From: Saturnia japonica
Taxonomy: Eukaryota; Arthropoda; Insecta; Lepidoptera; Saturniidae
Direction of reading: 5' to 3'
NCBI GenBank assembly: GCA_033032175.1
Contig: CM065310.1
Coordinates: forward strand, 992,001 to 1,056,000
Length of the DNA stretch: 64,000 nucleotides
Shown: piece after piece, positions 11,548 to 22,854 of the stretch
How the letters are laid out: every line of letters begins with the position of its first letter
Position numbering within the stretch: the first letter of the stretch is position 1
Program-made: the position numbers and the translations under genes
The notes under the pieces: model-generated
Seen by the model: only the letters and a program-made list of their open reading frames with translations
Database searches by the model: none
Told to the model about the DNA's origin: nothing

Positions 11548-12480
11548 CCACGAGTCGAAACTGACTACACTGTTAGCCTTAGGGGCCCTAAAGCCGCTGC
11601 GGCTTTTACAGCTTCACCGGACTTGGGGGCGAGCGCAGAGGGCACTCAGCCGCGAAAGTTTTGTGGACGACTCGCACGAGGGTGCCAAAGTGGCCGGACC
11701 TCGGCTCGGGCGGTCGTCGCGTTCGCAAATAGGTCGCGATCTATTCGAATCCCTACACCTACGATTCGAGCTAACTAAATATACACATAGGCACGTTCCC
11801 TTCCTCCTGGGAGGAAGGAAGGAACCGTGCGTATGTGTATTCAGTAATCGGAATGTTTCTACACTAACTAGCGCTAACTAACTAGCGTAAAAAAAAGAAA
11901 AAAAAAGGTCCCTCACAGAACCTATGTACCTGTGTGGTGTGCACGTGTGTATGTTCATACGTGTGTAGTGTTGTATGTAGGTAGCTAAGTGATGCACGTA
12001 CAGTGTCACTTGTATCGCGCGGGCGGTTGCCTGACCCAAGGGTTTCACACCGAGGAACGGACCTAGGCTTGGGTTACCGCTAGAGAGGGTGGACGTGACG
12101 GGTGTGCTGGAGCGAAATTGACCGCCCGCCCTCTGCGGAGAGCCACGAGTCGATTTTTTTTTTTGAACTGACTATACTGTTAGCCTTAGGGGCCCTAAAG
12201 CCGCTGCGGCTTTTACAGCTTCACCGGACTTGGGGGCGAGCGCAGAGGGCACTCAGCCGCGTTCCACGAGTCGAAGCACGCACGGCTTTTTATGGCTGGC
12301 TATCCCTACCCCACTCGTATGGCGTGGCTTGTAAGGCGTGGCGATATGGCGCTATCGGCGGGTGGGGTAGTTACATGGCTTGGCTTGGCTTATGGCGACA
12401 CTTCCGGTGGCAGCACTAGGCATTACGTACGGTAGTGCTTCCGGTGGGCAGTACCGTGGCGAACAATGTGCTTCCGGTTG
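11548..12480 (+). repeat. GC-rich family G repeat with local duplication
   Basis: The G core occurs twice, at 11570-11654 and 12177-12262, and I see no difference across about 86 bases. Each core is preceded by CCACGAGTCGA (11548 and 12143), and a third CCACGAGTCGA lies at 12264. Between the cores, 11780-11837 folds into a long hairpin: ACACATAGGCACGTTCC pairs with GGAACCGTGCGTATGTGT, with TTCCTCC/GGAGGAA inside. Past the second core the DNA stays GC-rich to 12480, with repeated CTTCCGGT motifs. Open frames of 143 and 105 codons cover the cores on the plus strand. I treat them as by-products of the GC-rich repeat because they lack recognisable domains and the other copies are not open. Confidence 0.7.
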
Positions 12481-12799
12481 GTTGTTACAAATTATTAGAT
12501 TTACATAAAATATATCCTGAAAAATTCATTGATTGGACCTGTGAACACCAGATCGATGAACTAGTGTAAATAAAAAACAATATCCCACTAAATCCGCCAC
12601 AAAATGTTTCCATTTCGAGAAATTTAATCATATACCTTCTCGCTGCGTTGTTTGTCTTTAATATAAATTAGAATAAAGATAAACGAATATTCAAGTTTAA
12701 TTTCCGATCGAAGTTAAACATAATATTCATTGTAAAATCGGAACGAAAATAAACGGATAAATTATATTTTTTTATTAATATGTTTTATATAAGTCTATA

Positions 12800-12937
12800 T
12801 ATCATCATCACTTCATTCAACAAGGAAGCAAGCAGGCCTTCCTCAGGGTTGGCTCAAAGACCAGTCCTGTGCTAGTCGCATCCAAAGGCTGACGCAGCTT
12901 TCACTAGGTCGTCGGTCCACCTATTGGTGGGCCTACT
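12800..12937 (-). pseudogene. RTE-type LINE ORF2 C-terminus and tail, minus
   Basis: Read on the minus strand this encodes, with breaks, the C-terminal signature of RTE-like ORF2 proteins: a GRP..RWTDD-like motif, then a W/F..A..R..L block ending close to a (GATGAT)-type tail (ATCATCATCA on the plus strand at 12801). Only the 3'-most 130-140 bases survive, as expected from 5' truncation. Confidence 0.65.
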
Positions 12938-14301
12938 TAATTTCTGTGTTTACGTCATGTGAAAAAAAGTTCTGTAATGTTTATTGTATTACAGGTGGCT
13001 CGAAAACATATTACAAAGTATGTAGTAGTATAATAACAAAAAAAATTATATAAAAGTTTCAGAATTCACCAACCATAATTACAGGACCACAATTTTCATC
13101 ATTTTTCAACTTTTCTGAAATTTTTGAATAGTATTGAGCAACCTTGATTTTTTTTATCAATTTAGTTTAACCACGTGAGAAGTAAAATTAAAAAAAAAAA
13201 TTTTTTTTTGCACCACCTTAATATTTTATTTATTCTGAAATATTGTAAGAATTATAAGGTAAAAAACCGTATAGCGGCTTAGAATGAAGTCATAAACGCA
13301 TTCAAGTGAGCATGGATGATCAACCTAAACACAGCTTGATGGATGCTCGTAAAATAAGCCTGAAGAATATTACCTACTACCGAGACATAAGCCGGGAGAT
13401 TACTTACGAGTTTCGGGTACCTTCTGTAGTTCTTTATTGAAAACCTTTCTATGTTCAAGTAAATATTTTCAGTGTAATCTAAATTAATATGTTTTTTTAA
13501 TTACAATTATAATTCCTGTAAGTAATCCGTTGATACAAAAATGCATTAATTGCAAACACTTATAAAATCTTCGAAAACGAGACCATGCTAATTTTTTTTT
13601 TTTTTCATAAAGAATGCCTACTTACTAATTACTAGTTGGTACCTGCGACTACGGTAACGTGAAAATGCTTTTGAAATTCCACAGGAACTGTATGTATCGC
13701 TTCAGATAAAAGTGGGCTGTTTTTATTTTCTTTAATTAAATTTTCATCACTGATTATCCTCTACAGAAAAGCTTAACGATATGTAGCCTGCATCGTTCAG
13801 TCGTGAAAACTACATTCAAAACACTGAAAACTATATTTAAATACACTGGTTTATTAAAACGACTCAGGCGCCACCATTTGAACATTGATGAAACTATCAC
13901 CTCGATAATACTAATAACAACTGCATAGTTTCTACAGATGAGTAAAAGTAACGAACACACACATACAAACATTAATTCATAAATTCGAAAATAAAACAAT
14001 TGTCAGACGAATTCACTAAGAAGCCAGTCATAATCCTGTTACTTTTACGTTTTGTTTTGATGACCCGCCCGTACATTTTTTAGAATTGTCGACTCCCAAA
14101 TGGGTTCGTTATACATCAATCTTCATAATGAACAAAAGAAAACATTCAGAATGTATTTAAACTATCTTGGGTCGAAATTTAAAAGATTTTTTTTTAATTG
14201 TCATATCTGATTTGACAGGCAAAATAAACAAAAGCAAACATAAAAATAGCATAAAGCTATTTCAGTATTAGAAAACATAGAAGATAATGTTTATTATAAC
14301 A
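12938..14301. other. Unassigned AT-rich DNA
   Basis: Open frames are short. An 81-codon minus frame (13754-13999) is hydrophobic but lacks any receptor motif, so I do not take it as a downstream exon of the receptor gene at 30.5 kb. Confidence 0.4.
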
Positions 14302-14340
14302 CTAGCTGTGCTTGCAACTTCGCCCACGTTGCGTTTCTTT
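14302..14340 (-). mobile_element. H2 Helitron 3' end scrap
   Basis: A|CTAGCTGTGCTTGCAAC is a decayed form of the H2 terminus read in reverse. The rest of the element is not recognisable. Confidence 0.5.
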
Positions 14341-15527
14341 TTTTCAAAATTCGACATAACTTTGTTTTTTGTTGACTTTTGTTTATGGTTGTCCACTTGG
14401 CTGAGAAAATAGTTTTCGATAATTGCACACCATCGATAGTGTTGTTGGGAAGGATTCTTCAGCGTTTAAATGTAATATAATATAAAATATATCATAATTT
14501 ACACAAGCGGCTGTTAAATCTCTCGAATAAAACGAAATATGTACTGTATCGATATTTTTACTTATAACAAACGTTTTGACTCTTGTATTTAAAACTGCCT
14601 TATTTATTATTAGCCTTAATAAACTATTTTGTTTTTATAACAATTAGTTTTATTACAAGTCTTCCAACAATTTTCTCTTTATATATAATAATTTATATCA
14701 ATTATTTGGTGCAGGATACATCGCAAAACTAATTAATACTTTAAAAAAAATGTCATTGCGAAATCGATGTTTAAAAAAAATTTATTCTCAAAGTATACGT
14801 CGCTAGGTTTTTCGCAACGATTTACAGGCAATTCTTATGACTTTTTGGCGGGATATTGATATGTCATATTATGGTTTTAATTTTATTTACGTTATTTGGT
14901 CCAATAATATGTAATATTTGTGGCTTTTTGCGTGGTATAGTTTGGTTATTATACACAAGTGAGGAAAATTATAAATTTGAAATGAAAGCATGAATTTAAG
15001 TTACCGCAAAAACTACCTGGATAATTTTAACAAGAATTCCACCATCTTGAAGCGTTGTTCTTCTTCTTCTTCTTCCTAACTTGGCAACTAGTCATCTTTA
15101 TTGAACACCATTACTTCCATTATCAAGTGAATTTAGTGTCCTATCTTATTACGATTTCAGTATCCTAACAGGATGGTGGCTTCCTTGTTAGAACTTTCTA
15201 AGAAGTAATGGTGGCACCTCAAAATGTACGCTTCCAATTTGTATTTATAAGCCACTTCACTTACAAAAATAACCAAAATATTATATATCACGCAAAACGC
15301 TACCAATATTCCATAATATAGGGTCAAAAATCTAATTTAATGAATTAAAAATAAAAACTAAGCGTATAAAAAAGTGTTGCTTGAACTCTGCAGATTACAA
15401 AAAACATTATTTACACTGGCAGAATTGTGTATAAATATTAAATACATGTTGCCATTACATAAGGTAAATGGAACAGTGCGCGTTGGCCGCACGCGGTACA
15501 GCACACTGCTACTTTAGTTCATTTATT
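14341..15527. other. Unassigned AT-rich DNA with a short (TTC)n
   Basis: A six-unit-scale TTC microsatellite lies near 15058-15076. No gene is recognised. Confidence 0.4.
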
Positions 15528-15760
15528 TGCGCAAAACTCTAATTCTTATTCTAAAATACAAGTAGCCCAAATTACTCCTTATAATATCAGCCAGTGAAAG
15601 TCCCGTCAAAATCGGTCCAACCGTTTCGTACATTAACCGAAACAAAAAAAAACAGACAGACAAACAATTTTTTTTACAATTGGTTTTTGTTATAAGTAGT
15701 TTATATAATTTAATAAAATAAAAAGCTGACATTACAAACAGACACTTCACTTTTAATTTA
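15528..15760 (-). mobile_element. H2 Helitron fragment, minus
   Basis: It contains the family blocks AACTCTAATTCTTATTCTAA, CCAGTGAAAGTCCCGTCAAA and CAGACAGACAAAC in the same order as the full minus copy at 38498-38982. Both termini are lost. Confidence 0.7.
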
Positions 15761-15854
15761 AAAAAAAAATGTTATGCCAACTGATTTTTCATTCACTGAA
15801 ACTTCATATGTAAGATCTTTTCTGGTGGCTAATGTGGCTATCAATTTCAACATA

Positions 15855-16396
15855 TCTATACAATTAATAAAATTGAAGTATCTGTTTGTAATTTCCTAAA
15901 TTACACACAGTATTTTCCTAAATGCATATGAAAGTATATACGATACCTATAACAAAAAATAAACAGTTTTTAAAAAAATTGTCTGTTCGTTTGTTCCGGG
16001 TAATCTCTGAAACGGTTCGATCGATTTTGATAAGACTTACACTGGCAGATAGCTGAAAGCTGAAGTTTAAGGAGTAAGTTAAGCTGATTTTATTTTAGAA
16101 AAAGAATTAGAGTTACGTGCAAATTAAAAAAAAACGACACGGTAAATCAATTCGGGCGCTTAAATGGCTTACGCTGAGTAAACCATAAGAGATATATCAA
16201 ATTAATGTACTACACAATTGTAGACATTAAAAAGGCCTACAAAAAAGCAGCAAAAGTATATGTCTATATTCTAAGGAACACCAAAAATAAGCATTTTTGT
16301 CTTTAAAATAACTGTGAGCGGAGGAAGAAGATTCCCGCGTGTGCCCGATCGATAACATTCTGTAGTCCACGTGAGCGAAGCCACGGGCACAGCTAG
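15855..16396 (+). mobile_element. Non-autonomous Helitron, family H2, copy 2
   Basis: Both ends are exact: A|TCTATACAATTAATAAAA at 15855 and CACGGGCACAGCTAG|T ending at 16396. The 3' hairpin is CGTG-A-GC gaa GC-CACG, followed by 11 bases to the end. Length is 542 bp. The last part overlaps an apparent minus-strand frame that is not a gene. Confidence 0.85.
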
Positions 16397-17194
16397 TTAT
16401 ATATAAAATCAATATGTAATTAGCAATATATATTCTAAGTAATACTGTGAAATGTATAAAGAAGCGATAAAAATACGATAAGGTAAAATAAAAACGAAGT
16501 AAAAGAAAATTACCACTTCTCGCCACTCCGACATGACAGCCCGGGCTGTCAATATATATTATAATGTAGAGAGCCTTCGAGAGTCAACGGCATTGAAACT
16601 AAACACAAATATAACTAAAAATTGCATTAGAGTATTTCAACAAAAGGATGAGACAACACGCAACAAAGAGCTATAAACAATGTTCGCAGCCAATATAAAA
16701 ATTCATTAGTCAATCAATTCGATGAGAAAGGGTTGTTCTGTTGAGTGCACTTCCAATTACATTGTCTATGTAAAGGTTTGTATTTGGGAAAACGAGTGGG
16801 GTCTTTATAGTTTTAAATTTAACATTTATGTTTCGTAGTTGGAACTAATTTATTTTTAACTCCAATAAAATTAGCAATTGATTTAATAATTCTGCAATCG
16901 CTATTTTGCAGTAATATTTTAATTAAAACTTTGTTTTTAAAATTAACGCTATTTATGATAGCTATATATAGCTAAAGGCTGCTACTGAGATATATCGGTA
17001 GACGGATTTATTATCTTAAATATCTGTTTCTCCTTTAATCATTTAAACAAATTGGAATTGAAGAGCCAAATATCAAAGCCAATGTTACTGACTACTAGAG
17101 ACAAATATTAGCTAATGGTTTTATAAATGATTTTAATTTACAATTAGTTATGTGATATTATTAAAAATTATAAAAAATATAGTAATACATATAT
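16397..17194. other. Unassigned DNA with an 18-bp perfect palindrome
   Basis: The only structure I see is TGACAGCCCGGGCTGTCA at 16535-16552, a perfect 18-base palindrome. No gene is recognised. Confidence 0.5.
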
Positions 17195-17300
17195 TTTTGA
17201 AGTTATACTTCTTTAGGCGCGTTATGAAAAAATGATGAGAGTGAAATTTTAAGATGCGCGCGCATCTGTGACACAAAATTAACAGTATGAAGTTGTCTGC
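17195..17300 (+). repeat. R6 repeat block
   Basis: It carries GAAGTTATACTTCTTTAGGC and the perfect 14-base palindrome GATGCGCGCGCATC (17253-17266). Related blocks occur at 19625-19692 (reverse), 42805-42890 and 53690-53965. The element class is unknown to me. Confidence 0.55.
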
Positions 17301-18108
17301 TTAACCGCTCATTAAGTCTCGAAAAAAAAGCTACCAACAAAATAGAAATTGAACTTCGATATTAGTCGCGCATGTTGGTACGCTCGTCACCTATGATCAC
17401 TGTTTTCATATTTATAATATTTATCAACATGTTTCTAGTTTATACATTCCCAACACGTGTTTTAGTTTCATACAAGTGCGAATTATATATGTGCCAATAA
17501 ATTATATTCAGTAGTGATTTAAATTGAATATTTTGATTGATATTACTTACTACTTGTGAATATTAGTGAAAAAAAATGTGCTTATATACTTTTTCAAGTG
17601 CTCCAATATAATTGAGGTTAACTATCCGTATGTATTATTTATTGATATAAATTAAAATACTTTTATTTAATATAATTAACGCTAAATATTATTAAATTAT
17701 TAATGTTAAATACTTATTATTGGTTATTTAATATTTACAAAATAAAGAAATAAATTTAATAAAACATTTAATAAAAAGTTTGTGATAAAAATTAAAATTG
17801 AACATCAAATTATAATATTAGTTTTTAATATTTGCTATTAAATTGAATAAATAATAAATATTTATAAAAATAACTAAATAAATTTAATGAAATTTTTTTG
17901 ATAAAAATGAAAAGTGAATATTAAATTAAGAAATCAATAAAAATATTTAAAAAATGACCAACCTTAAATTCAATTTTTGAATTTATTATTAAAATATTAA
18001 ATAATCAATAATAAACATTTAAAATTAAGAATCTTATAATATTTAGTACAAATTATGTTTTATATATTTATTATTCTCTAAATTTGGTTTTTAATAATTA
18101 TATATATA
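17301..18108. other. Very AT-rich low-complexity DNA
   Basis: From about 17600 the sequence is almost entirely A and T, with repeated AATATT and TTTAAT words. No coding potential is seen. The mariner element is inserted in this background. Confidence 0.6.
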
Positions 18109-18140
18109 CAAGTTGTCCAGAAAGGGTATCGGGTATTTGT
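18109..18140 (+). repeat. Left TIR of the DD41D element
   Basis: The 32 bases differ from the right TIR only at position 5 (T here, G on the right side). Confidence 0.92.
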
Positions 18141-18215
18141 AAGTTCAATGAAACAAAAATTATTTATATGCAATAAAAAAGTTTATTGTTTATTATTAGC
18201 ATATGAATTGGAGAA

Positions 18216-19295
18216 TTATTTGGAAAAGATGATGTTATCCAAATGATGACCGTTACGTTGCTGGCACTCTTCTAAACGGAAACGAAGATTGGCGATAACA
18301 CGTTGACACATAGCTATCGATATTGCTGCCATTTCTGACCTGATGTTTTGCTTTAACTGGGTTAGATTCGTCGGATTGTTTTGATAAACCTTACTTTTAA
18401 GGTATCCCCATGCAAAATAGTCAAGCGGGCTAAGGTCGGGGCTTCTGGGAGGCCAGTTGATGTTACCCCTTCGCGAAATGACTTTATTAGGGAATAATTC
18501 GTTAACAACTTCCATTGAGTCATTTGAGGTATGGCAAGTGGCCCCATCTTGCTGGAACCACGTTCTTGAGTTGAAACCTGCAAACTCCTGCAACTCTGGG
18601 ACCAAAAAATTTCGCAACATATCGCAATAACGGTCACTATTCACATTAATTGCTCGACCTCGTTGATCTTCATGAAAATAAGGACCAATTATGCCTTTAG
18701 CAGACATAGTGGCCCAAACAACGACCTTTGGGCTATGCAGGGGTCGTTCATGCTTTCGTCTCGGATTCTCCATTGCCCAGTACCGACAATTCTGCTTATT
18801 AACATGACCATTCAGGTGAAAATTTGCTTCGTCACTGAACAGTATATTGTTAAAGTTGTTAAATCGCTGCAGCATTTCGTTCGCAAAATTCAGTCGATTA
18901 GCATAGTCCGTATCCTTCAATTCTTGAACCAATTGAATTTTATAGGCTTTTAGATGTAAGTCTTTCTTTAAAATCGAATGTAAAGACGATTTTTTGATGT
19001 TCAACGCTTGGCTTCGCTTTCGGATGGATAAAGACGGATTTTGACGAACCGACGCCTCAACTTCTTCAATTGTTTCTTCATCGCGAACTGAACGAGGACG
19101 ACCAGAGTTTTGAATTTTAACTGTCGCACCTGTATTCTCGAACATCCTGATCCATTTCCTAATGCTATCGTCACTTGGCGCGTGGCGTGTACGATATTCC
19201 GCACGATAGAGACGTTGAGCAGTCACTATTGAATCACCATTACGATAATACGCTCGTACGCAAAATGCGCGATGCGTCCCCGAGTACTGTTCCAT
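18216..19295 (-). CDS. Transposase, DD41D mariner-like (359 aa)
   Basis: This is a cut-and-paste transposase of the IS630-Tc1-mariner superfamily. It acts in the nucleus on its own TIRs and inserts at TA. I chose the start at 19295 (MEQYSG) because it begins the usual N-terminal helix-turn-helix; the frame stays open 44 codons further upstream, but those codons run out through the right TIR. Two HTH regions (about residues 1-60 and 75-115) flank a GRPRS linker at 65-69. The catalytic residues are D155 (in FSDEANF), D250 (in FQQDGATCHTS) and D292 (in SPDLSPLD). Forty-one residues separate the second and third, a DD41D pattern rather than the DD34D of classical mariner. The frame has no stop or frameshift. 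Insect proteins of this type are often annotated DUF4817/Tc3-like. The subfamily assignment rests on my spacing count. Confidence 0.92.
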   Translation of the reverse strand: MEQYSGTHRAFCVRAYYRNGDSIVTAQRLYRAEYRTRHAPSDDSIRKWIRMFENTGATVKIQNSGRPRSVRDEETIEEVEASVRQNPSLSIRKRSQALNIKKSSLHSILKKDLHLKAYKIQLVQELKDTDYANRLNFANEMLQRFNNFNNILFSDEANFHLNGHVNKQNCRYWAMENPRRKHERPLHSPKVVVWATMSAKGIIGPYFHEDQRGRAINVNSDRYCDMLRNFLVPELQEFAGFNSRTWFQQDGATCHTSNDSMEVVNELFPNKVISRRGNINWPPRSPDLSPLDYFAWGYLKSKVYQNNPTNLTQLKQNIRSEMAAISIAMCQRVIANLRFRLEECQQRNGHHLDNIIFSK

Positions 19296-19379
19296 CGTGA
19301 CTAAAACTCCACAAAATGGCGGACGCCACGAACCCCTCCCCGCACCCTTTAGACGCCCCGTTTCGAATATGGCGCGAAA

Positions 19380-19411
19380 ACAAATACCCGATACCCTTTC
19401 TGGACACCTTG
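19380..19411 (-). repeat. Right TIR of the DD41D element
   Basis: Reverse complement of the left TIR with one difference. It is followed by TATATA. Confidence 0.92.
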
Positions 19412-21822
19412 TATATAATTCAGACATTACCGGAAGATACTATGGAAGTGGACATAATTTAAATAAAAATACAATTCGAATAATAAGACAATTTATGTTA
19501 GACTTAATGTTAGAAAATAAATATATATTTATTTAATTTTTCAAATTTAAAATGAACTTTGTTGATTATCCTTTTCCAATCCTTCTATAATTTTATTGTA
19601 ATTAATTATTTGCATGCAATTAAAAACTATTTTTTAATGATGCCAAAGAAGTATAACTTCTCACGCGCGTACATTAAGTACACGCACCCATTTTATTTAT
19701 TAACATTATTATTTGCAGTAGATACTGGAGCTATTGAAATGGTACATGAAATATGAGAACTATTTACTTTTATAATGAGAAAGATATTTCAAATTTAGTA
19801 ATCTTAGTTCAACTGAATTTTAATAAGTACTTAATACATTAAATCTCCTCTACGGATATAATTATAATAAGTTTGAATAGTGTTATTAATTTTTCCTAGT
19901 TATATGTAATTGTGTTGATACCCCGTTTCCCTGGCGATGCCTTCAGCACGTGCCTGTGCATAGGTATTCATTAAACTTCGACACAAAATAAACAAATTAT
20001 ATTATTTAAATGAATCATATTTCGATATTTCGAACAACTTTTACATGGCTAAAGTTATAGATTTTATTTCTAAATAATTGATACAATACTCTACATAGTT
20101 TATAATATTATACATAAAACGACAAACTTAATATGTTACGAGTATCTTTTTTTGAATATTTTTTTTACGTTTTAGCCAATTGTAAAACATTGAAAAATCC
20201 CTTCAGATAAATTATTGTTTCTATTTTTACCCATGCGACTACAGCAAAGCCAATCAATAGGAAGGGTATTTAGAAGTATGTTTTTATTTACATATATTCC
20301 TCCGTAGAACCGAAGCTACTCATCGGATTTTGATGAATTAGATAGTAATAGATTTGTTATTATAGTCAGGGTGACATATTAGAAAAATATTTGATAAAGT
20401 AATAGATCAATTGGTTTATTTTCGATAATTGAACTATCAGTGTGATAATTTTGGATATATTTCTTATATTATTGTAATGAATGTAATGTGGATGTCATAA
20501 TTTACTGACTTTAGAAAGAACTTGTGATGGCTGTCATCATGTCATGGATGGACGAACTTTTAAGTACAAAAAAAACTCCAATAACCACAAAAGCACTCCG
20601 TACTAAGGGAGTTTGAAATATTACTGGCGATGAAATTGCTAAGAATGTGTGTGGCATCGGGCAGATAATAAATAAATCAGAATTAATAAATCAATATCAG
20701 TTATGCCTACAAAATTAACAGAGTTGAGCAAATTACCGGCTAGTGTGCAAAGAATTTATAAACACCAGAAGATACACCATCAGTAGGTAACAATAAAATC
20801 GACCACTATATTATTAGGAGCTTCAATATGAACATTACCTGATGGATGGACACTGCTGTAATTGATGATTCTGGGCTTACAACAACCACAGTATTAATAT
20901 TAGATTTATTTAGTCGTGTTGTTCCCGACTTAAATGTCCCCACCACCTTTCTTCATGGAAGGCAACTAAGGGAATTTTTTTTGGTGACCAACTTATGCCA
21001 ACATAGCATTCCCAAGTAGGGTTTACATCAGGCAGGCGGCCAGTCGTAAAACTTAAGCCAAATCCACTACAGCATGGAAATGAATAGTGTAATAATGAAG
21101 ATGTGCTGTGCCGAATCCATCTAGTGTGAAGTAATGGCAAGAAGAAGATGAAGTCAGGGTGACATAGGTTACATTTTTTTCGAACAATATTAATATGACT
21201 GATTTTAAATCTAAAAAAGGGGGGATCTCTGAATTTTTTCATTGTTTTTTCTATCGTATAGACTGTTATTTCAAATAAAAGAATTCATAAACATAGTACA
21301 ATATTAAATAAAAATACCAAGCGATAGAAAATCTTATTTATACTATATTTTTCATTTCCCTAGTCTGATTAGTTTTCAAACTTTTCCTTTTTGTATTAAA
21401 AAGTTGTAGGTTTGCGTTTTTTACTACCCGTTCTTGACATGCTATATATAGAAAAACATATTATAATTATTGAGGATGATTTTAACTTATGTTTTCTACA
21501 AGATTAATAATGATAAGTATATCGAATTCGATTTATTAATTAACGTTAATTTTCAATAGAAATTATCGTTTTTATAACATTATTTTTAAAATGCAAGGGT
21601 ATAGAATAACATAGCGAGACGCTCAAATCAAGTAAATATTTATATCACTTAACTTACCCGTGGTTTTAAGACATGCCCTAAATTTGACAACACTCTTAGA
21701 TCATATGTGTACATTTTATGTAGATATGACACACACATGATGTAAAAGCATGCTTATAATGTCAAACTAAGATCATGACTTCACTGGGTAACTATGGCAA
21801 GTTCAGGGTAATTTAAAGGCGA
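19412..21822. other. Unassigned AT-rich DNA with an inverted R6 block
   Basis: At 19625-19692 an R6 block (CAAAGAAGTATAACTTCTCA) lies in reverse to the one at 17195. It is separated from it by the AT-rich tract and the mariner. From 20500 to 21240 the DNA is less AT-rich and may be an old repeat, but I recognise no protein. A 110-codon minus frame at 20910-21242 lacks recognisable motifs. Confidence 0.4.
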
Positions 21823-22160
21823 ATGGAGAGAGAGGGCTATAGTTCAGAAATTAGGGAGATACCCAGTGGAACCAAAGTATGCGAGGTAGCCCTCAGCATT
21901 GGTAGATTTAAGTGGCTGTGGGTGGGGCAGATTAGTCGTAGAAGGGGTAGCGGATGGGGCCGAAGAGTTCTGTACTGGCAACAACGCATTAGAAGATTCA
22001 GCTTGGAAAGACTGACAAAAACTGAAAGTGAACTGACAACCTGCTGAAGATTGCGGGAACCTGCCGGATGCAAACAGCACAGGAACAGACGTTGTAGCTA
22101 TCTTTAGGGTAGACCTATGTACAGCAATGAATGTCTTTCGGCTAAATGGATGGATGGACT
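21823..22160 (+). pseudogene. RTE-type LINE ORF2 C-terminus
   Basis: The plus-strand frame reads a GRFKWLWVGQISRRR-like block, then a W(G)RRVLYWQQR block. After a stop it continues with an REPAGCKQHRNRR-like block and ends near YSNE..SAKWMDG. This order matches the RTE ORF2 C-terminus (AGHI.R...RW.RRVLEW, then A..W...AQDR..W, then AY.QQW). At least one stop and substitutions inactivate it. The tail is an ATGGATGG run near 22146. Only the last 330 bases remain. Confidence 0.65.
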
Positions 22161-22354
22161 TGACGACGGCGATAGTTGACAGTGACCAGTAGTATCCTTG
22201 GACTGTACTTTATTTACCAATGAATTAAAGTTACAGTGAAGTCCTAAGAGCATTTAAAACGGCTTACTATTATGGTTTCTTAATATACAGCCTATTAAAT
22301 ATTTGAAGGACAACGTAAACTTAGCAATAATGTTCATTATCTGAGAATGGATCG

Positions 22355-22576
22355 CAACATACATACCATCACGCCTGTATCCCCGAAAGGTGTACATGAA
22401 GGTGTAACTAATGTACATCCACAGTTCGCCGGGTATGTTTTTAGGTCCCATGTAATAGGGGGCGAACATATTGCCATTAATCGGAAATCCAATAACACTT
22501 TGCTCGACCTAGGAATCGAAACCAGGACCTCGATCATAGCAATCGCGCTTACGACCACTAGGCTAATGAGGCAGTT
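22355..22576 (-). mobile_element. SINE family S2 copy, minus
   Basis: On the minus strand the head reads GCCTCATTAGCCTAGTGGTC (box A) and has a box B-like GGTTTCGATTCCTAGG. The body includes GTGTTATTGGATTTCC and GGCAATATG..CCCCC. The tail is GGCGTGATGGTATGTATG. Plus-strand and minus-strand open frames across it are by-products. Confidence 0.75.
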
Positions 22577-22854
22577 ACGTAACGTAACAGAACCCCAAAA
22601 GAAACATTTTAAAACGACGATATGTTATTAAGACATTCCGGCACGTCGAAGCTACTAAACATAAAAATAAATATATTTTGAGTAATAAGTAAAATGTGAA
22701 ATAACTCGCCCTGGAAATATTTAGTGAACGGCACTTAACGATTTGCGAGCGTGTCGTAAAACCAGAGTGATACAACCGTTGGAATGGATGTTCTTGGAAT
22801 ATATTAATATCAGATTAAAAAATATGTCATGTCAAATGCTGTAATATTTTTAAC

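Larger units (their letters stand above)
18109..19411 (-). mobile_element. Intact Tc1/mariner-superfamily element, DD41D type
   Basis: The element is bounded by 32-bp terminal inverted repeats. Left (18109-18140) starts CAAGTTGTCCAGAAAGGG; right, read inward from 19411, starts CAAGGTGTCCAGAAAGGG. They match at 31 of 32 positions. TA lies on both outer sides (18107-18108 and 19412-19413), as required for this superfamily. The flanks are TATATA, so the exact duplication could be wider. The element is 1303 bp and contains one uninterrupted transposase gene on the minus strand. Near-identical TIRs and an open gene suggest a recent arrival. Confidence 0.93.

Noticed and set aside
11450..11881. 143-codon open frame as a protein gene
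   Set aside because: It lies over the GC-rich G repeat core; other copies of the repeat are not open in this frame and no domain is visible.
13754..13999. Hydrophobic minus-strand frame as a later receptor exon
   Set aside because: No GPCR motif such as DRF/DRY, CWxP or NPxxY is present, and there is no matching phase-1 acceptor.
18663..18953. Plus-strand 96-codon frame inside the mariner
   Set aside because: It is the antisense shadow of the transposase gene.
19251..19427. Longer start for the DD41D transposase at 19427
   Set aside because: The extra 44 codons run out of the element through the right TIR and beyond it, so the ATG at 19295 is preferred.
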